A stretch of 6,518 nt of DNA, taken from Bacillota bacterium. GTDB taxonomy: Bacteria; Bacillota; Clostridia; Lachnospirales; Lachnospiraceae. The notes beneath the pieces were generated by a model. The model was given only the letters and a program-made list of their open reading frames with translations, searched no databases and was not told where the DNA came from. Where the stretch lies: the NCBI GenBank assembly GCA_023398615.1, contig JAEWSD010000189.1:1-6518 (forward strand). Reading direction: 5' to 3'. Made by a program: the position numbers and the translations under genes. Positions within the stretch are counted from its first letter, which is position 1. Every line of letters starts with the position of its first letter. Below, piece after piece: positions 1 through 4,708 of this stretch.

Positions 1-3
1 AGG

Positions 4-32
4 TTGATTTTAATATAAAAATATGTTATTAT
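4..32 (+). promoter_or_regulatory. Candidate sigma-A promoter for the riboswitch-ATPase transcript
   Basis: A -35-like TTGATT at 4-9 is followed after a 17-base spacer by TATTAT at 27-32. The -10 is preceded by TGT (24-26), giving an extended -10. Transcription would start near 39, about 70 bases before the riboswitch aptamer. The surrounding DNA is very AT-rich, so a chance match is possible and a start closer to the aptamer cannot be excluded. The promoter is inferred only from motif and spacing. Confidence 0.4.
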
Positions 33-108
33 GTAATAAATAGTAAAGAAACATGTCAAACGGTGCCTTTTTGTAAAGAAGAATATCCGGGAAATATGTA
101 TGCTTAAC

Positions 109-201
109 CGTGAGGGAGTAGTTCGCATGCCGGTGCATGTGGCTAAGTCAACATCATGACTGTTATATAGTCTGGCTTATCCGAAAAGGACAAGACTCAT
201 G
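109..201 (+). promoter_or_regulatory. yybP-ykoY (manganese) riboswitch aptamer
   Basis: This leader element matches the yybP-ykoY family, known to sense Mn2+ and to control cation exporters including P-type ATPases. Visible signatures are P1 pairing CGTGAG (109-114) with CTCATG (196-201), the L1 signature GGAGTAG at 115-121 directly after the P1 5' strand, and the L3 signature AAGA at 192-195 directly before the P1 3' strand. Between them is a P2 hairpin, with 124-130 pairing to 135-141 around a CGGT loop. The other arm has GG.TAAG (141-147) pairing with CTTA.CC (176-182), enclosing a smaller GACT/AGTC hairpin (158-161/169-172). The order L1 signature, two arms, L3 signature, with P1 closing both, is that of the family. 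The downstream gene is a P2-type cation ATPase, a known target class. Family membership is judged from memory of the consensus, without a covariance-model score. Confidence 0.88.
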
Positions 202-245
202 TATTGCTTATTTATATTTGGAATAGGCCGTACATGGGTTTTTTT
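194..245 (+). terminator. Riboswitch-controlled intrinsic terminator
   Basis: Bases 194-203 (GACTCATGTA) pair with 231-240 (TACATGGGTT, two or three G-U pairs). After a T-G wobble and a mismatch, an inner stem pairs 206-213 with 221-228 around a seven-base loop (214-220). The hairpin is followed by an uninterrupted T run (239-245). Its 5' arm contains the whole 3' strand of riboswitch P1 (196-201), so aptamer closure and terminator formation are mutually exclusive. Ligand-stabilised P1 should therefore block termination and switch the ATPase on, as expected for Mn2+-activated members of this family. Pairing is read directly from the sequence; the on-switch logic is inference. Confidence 0.85.
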
Positions 246-346
246 ATCGTATCGGTGCGAGAGTTTCGCAAGCAAAACTCTTTCTAATTTCACGGGAAAA
301 GGTGCTCTTTACTACAGTTTACCAAAAAAGAGAGGAGAATTCAGGC
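246..346 (+). promoter_or_regulatory. Structured 5' leader between terminator and ATPase start
   Basis: A hairpin pairs GAGAGTTT (259-266) with AAACTCTT (275-282, one G-T pair) around an eight-base loop; GCGA (257-260) can alternatively pair with TCGC (266-269). A weaker stem pairs CTCTTT (305-310) with AAAGAG (327-332) and ends right beside the Shine-Dalgarno sequence AGGAG (333-337), which lies nine bases before the ATG at 347. The first hairpin has only an interrupted T tract after it, so it is not a convincing terminator. These elements could set basal translation or mRNA stability; no function is demonstrated. Confidence 0.4.
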
Positions 347-2983
347 ATGAAGCATTATCTGGAACAGGCGGAAGATGTACTGAGAGCGGTGGGCAGCAAG
401 GCAGAAGGGTTAACTGTTGCCGAGTCAAAAGCAAGGCTTGAGAAAAACGGCAGAAACAAATTGGAGGAAGGTAAGAAGGACAGCCTTTTGAAGAAATTCC
501 TATCTCAGCTTACCGATCCGATGATCATCATCTTACTTGCGGCTGCAGCCATATCGGGTGGGACATCCGTTTATGCCGGAGAATCATTTGCAGATGTATT
601 TATTATCCTGTTTGTCGTGATAATTAATGCCGTATTGGGTGTTTATCAGGAGAATAAAGCGGAAAAGGCAATCGAAGCCTTACAGGAGATGGCGGCGGCA
701 ACCAGCAAGGTACTCCGTGACGGGAGCATCACGGAGATACGAAGTGAGGATCTGGTGGTTGGTGATGTGGTATTGCTTGAAGCAGGGGATGCGGTGCCTG
801 CTGACTGCCGCATTCTGGAAAGTGCCAGCTTAAAGATTGAGGAAGCGGCACTGACCGGTGAATCGGTACCGGTCAACAAATTCATTCATATGCTGAATCT
901 GAAAAGCGATGAGAAGGAAGTACCTTTAGGCGACCGTAAAAATATGGCATATATGGGAAGTACGGTGGTGTATGGCCGCGGCAGGGCAGTTGTAACGGCA
1001 GCCGGTATGGATACGGAGATGGGTAAGATTGCCCATGCCATTACTCAGACGGAGGATAATGCGACACCATTGCAGATAAAGCTGAACCAGCTCAGTAAAA
1101 TGCTCAGTGTCCTCGTAATCGGAATCTGTATATTCATATTTGCATTCAGCCTTCTTCGTTCCGGTGATTTCAGCGGGGCGGTAATCCTTGATACTTTCAT
1201 GGTTGCGGTAAGCCTGGCGGTGGCGGCTATTCCGGAAGGACTGGCAGCTGTGGTTACGATCGTATTGTCTATCGGCGTTACCAATATGAGCAGGCGTAAT
1301 GCGGTAATCCGCAAATTAACCGCCGTAGAAACCCTTGGTTGTACGCAGGTTATATGCAGTGACAAGACGGGTACGTTAACCCAGAATAAAATGACCGTCG
1401 TGGAGCACTACGGACAGGATGAAATGTTACTGGCAAGGGCTATGGCTTTATGCAGTGATGCCGAACTCGAGAACGGCAGTGCGGTGGGTGAACCGACGGA
1501 ATGTGCGTTAGTAAACTATGCGGCACAATGTGATCTTTTGAAGAATGATTTGAAGAAGGAATACCCGCGTGTCGGGGAAGCACCGTTTGATTCCGGACGT
1601 AAAATGATGTCAACCGTCCATAAGTATGCGGACGGATTTATCCAGTATACGAAGGGCGCGCCCGATGAGGTACTCCGGCTGTGTACCGGATATATGGAGA
1701 ACGGTAAGGTTCAGGCCATGACGGATGAGAAACGCCGGGAGATATTAAAGGAAAATAAAAGCATGGCGGACAAAGCGCTTCGTGTGCTTGCTGCCGCTTA
1801 TTGTGAGTATAAGAGTATGCCGGAGGAATGTACCCCTAAGAGCCTGGAGCATGACCTTATATTCATAGGTCTTACAGGAATGATTGACCCGGTCCGTCCG
1901 GAGGTAATTGCGGCAATCGAAGAGTGCCGTACGGCCGGCATCAGGCCGATAATGATTACGGGAGACCATCGTGATACCGCAGTAGCGATTGCTGCGGAAA
2001 TTGGTATCATATCCGATCCGAAGCAGGCAATAACCGGGGCTCAGTTAAATGATATTTCGGATGAGAAATTGCAGGATACGATTCAGGACTATGGAGTATA
2101 TGCCCGTGTTCAGCCGGAACATAAGGTACGTATCGTGAATGCCTGGAAAAAGAAAGGCATGATAACGGCGATGACCGGAGACGGCGTGAATGACGCACCG
2201 TCCATAAAGAGCGCGGATATCGGTGTAGGAATGGGTATTACGGGTACGGATGTCACAAAGAATGTGGCGGACATGGTACTGGCTGACGATAATTTTGCCA
2301 CTATTGTATCTGCAGTCGAGGAAGGACGCCGTATCTACGATAATATTCGTAAATCCATCCAATTTCTGCTGTCCTCTAACTTAAGCGAGGTCCTTTCCAT
2401 ATTCATAGCTACCGTATTGGGATTTACGATCTTAAAGCCGGTTCATATCCTGTGGATTAACCTTATTACGGACTGTTTCCCTGCATTGGCCTTAGGCATG
2501 GAGAAAGGGGAAAAGGATCTGATGTTCCGCAAGCCGCGTTCGTCAAAGGAGGGTATTTTTTCCGGCGGCATAGGTGTGGATGTGGCGTATCAGGGCGTAA
2601 TGGTTACTGTGTTAACTTTGATTGCGTATTTCATCGGCCATTTCATCGAATCAGGCAAGTGGGAAGCAGTCAACAGCCCGGACGGCATGACGATGGCCTT
2701 CCTGACTATGAGTATGGCGGAAATCTTCCATAGCTTTAACATGCGCAGCCAGCGTGGCTCCGTCTTTACCATGAAGAGCCATAATCTTACCTTATATGGT
2801 GCCATGATTGCCAGTTTAGTGCTGACTACCGGTGTCATCTACATTCCGTTTTTCAGGGAAATCTTTAAGTTTGAACACATCAGTATTACGGAATACAGTA
2901 TTGCCATGCTGTTGGCACTCAGTGTTATTCCGATTGTCGAAACGGTAAAAGCCATTGAACGAAACATAAAAATAAAGCATTAA
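347..2983 (+). CDS. P2-type (Ca2+/Mn2+) cation-transporting P-type ATPase
   Basis: An 878-residue membrane pump of the SERCA/PMCA-like P2 class, which couples ATP hydrolysis to cation export. The start at 347 is chosen over an in-frame ATG at 302 because GGAG at 334-337 sits nine bases before it. Domains in order are a cation-ATPase N-terminal region (about 1-55), M1-M2 (about 59-100), actuator domain with TGES (170-173), M3-M4 with the ion-site motif PEGL (296-299), phosphorylation motif DKTGT (Asp339), nucleotide-binding KGAP (Lys436), TGD (538-540), hinge TGDGVNDAP (610-618), and a C-terminal membrane bundle. Ligand residues equivalent to both SERCA Ca2+ sites are present: Glu297 (M4), Asn678 and Glu681 (M5), Asn705, Thr708 and Asp709 (M6), and Glu792 (M8). 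It is full length with no disruption. The manganese riboswitch upstream suggests Mn2+ as a physiological substrate; Ca2+ export is what the residues predict. Magnesium or sodium transport is less likely. Confidence 0.95.
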   Translation: MKHYLEQAEDVLRAVGSKAEGLTVAESKARLEKNGRNKLEEGKKDSLLKKFLSQLTDPMIIILLAAAAISGGTSVYAGESFADVFIILFVVIINAVLGVYQENKAEKAIEALQEMAAATSKVLRDGSITEIRSEDLVVGDVVLLEAGDAVPADCRILESASLKIEEAALTGESVPVNKFIHMLNLKSDEKEVPLGDRKNMAYMGSTVVYGRGRAVVTAAGMDTEMGKIAHAITQTEDNATPLQIKLNQLSKMLSVLVIGICIFIFAFSLLRSGDFSGAVILDTFMVAVSLAVAAIPEGLAAVVTIVLSIGVTNMSRRNAVIRKLTAVETLGCTQVICSDKTGTLTQNKMTVVEHYGQDEMLLARAMALCSDAELENGSAVGEPTECALVNYAAQCDLLKNDLKKEYPRVGEAPFDSGRKMMSTVHKYADGFIQYTKGAPDEVLRLCTGYMENGKVQAMTDEKRREILKENKSMADKALRVLAAAYCEYKSMPEECTPKSLEHDLIFIGLTGMIDPVRPEVIAAIEECRTAGIRPIMITGDHRDTAVAIAAEIGIISDPKQAITGAQLNDISDEKLQDTIQDYGVYARVQPEHKVRIVNAWKKKGMITAMTGDGVNDAPSIKSADIGVGMGITGTDVTKNVADMVLADDNFATIVSAVEEGRRIYDNIRKSIQFLLSSNLSEVLSIFIATVLGFTILKPVHILWINLITDCFPALALGMEKGEKDLMFRKPRSSKEGIFSGGIGVDVAYQGVMVTVLTLIAYFIGHFIESGKWEAVNSPDGMTMAFLTMSMAEIFHSFNMRSQRGSVFTMKSHNLTLYGAMIASLVLTTGVIYIPFFREIFKFEHISITEYSIAMLLALSVIPIVETVKAIERNIKIKH

Positions 2984-3003
2984 TCTAATCCTATTAAATG
3001 ATT

Positions 3004-3085
3004 AAGAGACTGTTGAAAAACTTAACTGTTCACGATGTTAAAAAAGCAATATGCCTAAACAGTTAGTTATACAACAGTCTCTTTT
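3004..3085. terminator. Terminator-like 80-bp imperfect palindrome between convergent genes
   Basis: A perfect 12-bp inverted repeat, AAGAGACTGTTG (3004-3015) and CAACAGTCTCTT (3072-3083), encloses a second one, TAACTGTT (3023-3030) and AACAGTTA (3058-3065), with a further AAC/GTT (3019-3021/3066-3068) between them and a 27-base loop. The outer stem runs into TTTT on the plus strand (3082-3085), so it should end the ATPase transcript. On the minus strand it begins about 10 bases after the stop of the secreted-protein gene, but the T tract on that side is poor (TTAATC). The long loop is atypical for a simple terminator, so a degenerate mobile-element remnant is an alternative. Confidence 0.65.
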
Positions 3086-3092
3086 AAGGTAT

Positions 3093-3761
3093 TTATTTCT
3101 TCTCAATAGAAAATATACTGCCCTTTACAACGGCAATAATTTTAGCGGTACCCTCGCCGTATTTGCGCTCATAGCTGGTTTTGTCGCCGGAAAGAGGAAC
3201 CCCGTTTGCTAAATCTATGAAAGAAAGTTTGTCCGTCGTTATGTCTACTTCATAATCGGACATCTTTTCATTCAACACTATTGATCCCACTCCTTTTATG
3301 GTGTTGTAGTGAATTTCCTTTGTAAAATCCGCCGGCAGGGTGATACTCATTGCGCCGTGATCATTCGTAAGATAGAGATTGGTATTAAGCTCCGGGAGTG
3401 AAATTCCGGACGATGTTGCGTTAACTGTGATGCTGTCGTAATTTTGAGAGGGAATATAGATGGTTATCCTGTCAAAGCGCGACGGCTTTGCACCTTTTTT
3501 AACCTTAGCGGTTATTTCCATGACATCCTTATCCCTTTTGCGGGTGACCTGAAATTTTGCCGAGTCATATTCATATTTGAACGTATCGGTTTCACTTGTG
3601 TAAATATCGATATTACAATTATTAGATGTTAGGTTAATACTTGCAATTTTATCTGTACCAGCCTTAGAAGGAGCAGTTTTCTTTTCGGCCTTCACGGGGA
3701 TTGCTGCTGTTAATATTGTGATAAGTAACACTGCAATTAGTTTTACAATAATTTTACTCAT
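3093..3761 (-). CDS. Secreted DUF4097-like (putative adhesin) beta-strand protein
   Basis: A 222-residue exported protein of unknown function. The ATG at 3761-3759 is preferred over one four codons upstream because GGAGGAG (3771-3765) lies immediately before it, whereas the upstream ATG has no ribosome binding site. Residues 1-25 form a signal peptide: Lys3 and Lys7, a hydrophobic core and a V-K-A cleavage site before Glu26. No lipobox cysteine or sortase motif is visible, so the product is probably released or loosely wall-associated. The mature part is a series of short alternating-polarity beta strands (for example IASINL, NIDIYTSE, VMEITAKV, RITIYIPS, ITVNATSSG, YLTNDHGAMSITLP), the pattern of the DUF4097 / putative auto-transporter adhesin family. 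Family assignment rests on this pattern and is moderate. It has its own strong promoter with an operator-like palindrome, suggesting regulated expression. Confidence 0.85.
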   Translation of the reverse strand: MSKIIVKLIAVLLITILTAAIPVKAEKKTAPSKAGTDKIASINLTSNNCNIDIYTSETDTFKYEYDSAKFQVTRKRDKDVMEITAKVKKGAKPSRFDRITIYIPSQNYDSITVNATSSGISLPELNTNLYLTNDHGAMSITLPADFTKEIHYNTIKGVGSIVLNEKMSDYEVDITTDKLSFIDLANGVPLSGDKTSYERKYGEGTAKIIAVVKGSIFSIEKK

Positions 3762-3780
3762 TTTCTCCTCCATTTAGTTA

Positions 3781-3798
3781 ATGTAATTATATGTAATT
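3781..3798. repeat. Two tandem ATGTAATT copies in the leader of the secreted-protein gene
   Basis: ATGTAATT occurs at 3781-3788 and 3791-3798, a ten-base period that puts both copies on one face of the helix. They lie at or just after the predicted minus-strand transcription start (near 3794). They may be an extra binding site or simply AT-rich sequence. Confidence 0.35.
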
Positions 3799-3799
3799 T

Positions 3800-3813
3800 G
3801 ATTGTATACAATC
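3800..3813. promoter_or_regulatory. Operator-like 14-bp perfect palindrome
   Basis: GATTGTATACAATC is a perfect palindrome covering the minus-strand -10 hexamer (3806-3801) and part of the spacer. A related half, ATTGTATA at 3816-3823, repeats the left half (3801-3808) at a 15-base spacing and lies in the same spacer. The GT-AC core with flanking T/A resembles sites of GntR-family repressors. Binding here would block polymerase at the secreted-protein promoter. No regulator gene is in the window, so the binding protein is unknown. Confidence 0.5.
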
Positions 3814-3829
3814 GAATTGTATATGTCAA
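3801..3829 (-). promoter_or_regulatory. Sigma-A promoter of the secreted-protein gene
   Basis: Read on the minus strand, a consensus TTGACA -35 (3829-3824) is followed by a 17-base spacer and TACAAT -10 (3806-3801), one mismatch from consensus. Transcription would begin near 3794, leaving a leader of roughly 33 bases to the ATG at 3761. Confidence 0.75.
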
Positions 3830-3836
3830 CGCTAAA

Positions 3837-3865
3837 TTGACTTTGTGCGGGTACATGATTATAAT
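3837..3865 (+). promoter_or_regulatory. Sigma-A promoter of the MocA-like gene
   Basis: TTGACT (3837-3842), a 17-base spacer and a perfect TATAAT (3860-3865) predict a start near 3872, about 39 bases before the ATG at 3911. Its -35 lies only seven bases from the -35 of the divergent minus-strand promoter, so the two polymerases may compete or share a regulator. Confidence 0.7.
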
Positions 3866-3910
3866 TTTATAAACAGAGTAAGAAAATAATAAGAAGGGAC
3901 AGTTACCGGG

Positions 3911-4549
3911 ATGAAAGAGAAAAACTTCAGGCTGTCTGTCATTTTACTGGCGGCCGGTGACAGCAGAAGGTTCAATGGGAATAAAATGCTGGCGGAGGTG
4001 GAGGGGGAGCCCATGTATCTTCATATGTTAAAGAATATACTGGATATATCCGCTTCCAAAAAGGTCCTTGTTACCCAGTACCGGGAAATCATCGATTTCT
4101 TAAGTGATTCCGTATATGGTAATACGATATCTGTCGTCAGGAATGATTACAGTGAGAGGGGAATATCCTACTCCATACGGCTTGGGATCATGAGCTGTAA
4201 AGAGGCCCCGGAGGAGGAGCATGAGAAAGAGGCCCCCCGGGAGGCCTATCTATTTGCAGTATGCGACCAGCCCTGGCTTACGCGGGAAAGCATCGGGAAA
4301 CTGATTGCGGCGTTTGCCGACAGTGAAAAACGGATAGCCTGCCTGTCCTATCAGGGCAGCCTTGGCAATCCGGTTATATTTGACGGATATTACCGTGATG
4401 AATTATTAAGTCTTAGCGGGGATACGGGCGGAAAGGCAGTTATAAGACGCCATTTGGACGATGTTGAACTGGTAGAGGTAAATGATTCAAGGGAATTGTC
4501 GGATATAGACACAAAACAGGAGTATGAATCCGGAAAGGCCGGAAAATAA
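3911..4549 (+). CDS. MocA-like nucleotidyltransferase (molybdenum cofactor cytidylyltransferase type)
   Basis: A 212-residue cytoplasmic enzyme of the MobA-like NTP-transferase superfamily, nearest in motif pattern to MocA, which joins CMP to molybdopterin for xanthine-dehydrogenase-family enzymes. Visible motifs are the nucleotide-binding LAAGDSRRF..NKML (residues 13-27), VCDQPW (117-122) with the metal-binding Asp119, GNPV (152-155), GDTGGKAV (170-177) and the terminal DIDT (198-201); the last three are typical of MocA rather than MobA. The start is set by ATG 3911 with a modest AAGGG site (3894-3898) 12 bases upstream, and the family motif begins right after it. An acidic insert (residues 97-111) carries a nine-residue near-duplication beginning KEAP twice. 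No molybdoenzyme or cofactor gene is adjacent, so substrate (CTP versus GTP, molybdopterin or otherwise) is uncertain. Confidence 0.88.
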   Translation: MKEKNFRLSVILLAAGDSRRFNGNKMLAEVEGEPMYLHMLKNILDISASKKVLVTQYREIIDFLSDSVYGNTISVVRNDYSERGISYSIRLGIMSCKEAPEEEHEKEAPREAYLFAVCDQPWLTRESIGKLIAAFADSEKRIACLSYQGSLGNPVIFDGYYRDELLSLSGDTGGKAVIRRHLDDVELVEVNDSRELSDIDTKQEYESGKAGK

Positions 4550-4574
4550 GGAACAGCAGGAAAGACAGTCCAAT

Positions 4575-4601
4575 TTTACAATAATTTTACACTGATAAAA
4601 T
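4575..4601 (+). promoter_or_regulatory. Weak candidate promoter for the chemoreceptor gene
   Basis: TAAAAT at 4596-4601 preceded by TGA (4593-4595) forms an extended -10, with TTTACA at 4575-4580 as a -35 at a short 15-base spacing. Transcription would start near 4608. No Rho-independent terminator is visible after the upstream gene, so the chemoreceptor may also be reached by read-through. Confidence 0.35.
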
Positions 4602-4708
4602 GTACTTTTCATCAAACCTTGATATTCTTTGGATATACGAGCAGAGGAACCGGAGGTGTTATGCAATGGGTATTATGATGGAGAAAGATGAAGGTAAAAT
4701 TATTGTAA
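4576..4708. repeat. 15-bp perfect inverted repeat bracketing the chemoreceptor start
   Basis: TTACAATAATTTTAC (4576-4590) is the exact reverse complement of GTAAAATTATTGTAA (4694-4708). The arms are separated by 103 bases that contain the Shine-Dalgarno site (4652-4656) and the start codon (4666). The left arm lies in the -35/spacer region of the candidate promoter and the right arm is inside codons 10-15. A further copy of the left-arm sequence, 17 identical bases, lies at 3741-3757 in the secreted-protein gene. Function is unknown. Confidence 0.6.

Noticed and set aside
51..76. Possible terminator of an upstream gene (GGTGCC followed by five Ts, 63-72)
   Set aside because: No complementary arm upstream forms a convincing stem, so the T run alone is not evidence.
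302..346. Fifteen-codon upstream extension of the ATPase from ATG 302
   Set aside because: No ribosome binding site precedes 302, while GGAG nine bases before 347 fits well and the family N-terminus begins there.
199..441. 80-codon open frame starting inside the riboswitch, with AAGGA eight bases before its ATG
   Set aside because: It overlaps P1, the terminator and the ATPase start in another frame, and the product looks like no protein family. Coincidental, although a leader peptide cannot be strictly excluded.
2007..2362. Overlapping minus-strand open frames opposite the ATPase
   Set aside because: Shadow frames of a well-supported gene; no ribosome binding sites and low-complexity translations.
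3762..3773. Upstream ATG (M-E-E-K) for the secreted protein
   Set aside because: Those codons are themselves the GGAGGAG Shine-Dalgarno for the ATG at 3761-3759, and no site precedes the upstream ATG.
4596..4625. Possible motility sigma factor (sigma-D/28) promoter: TAAA at 4596 and CTTGATAT at 4618-4625
   Set aside because: The spacing (18 bases) is too long and the -10 has three mismatches at its conserved 5' end.
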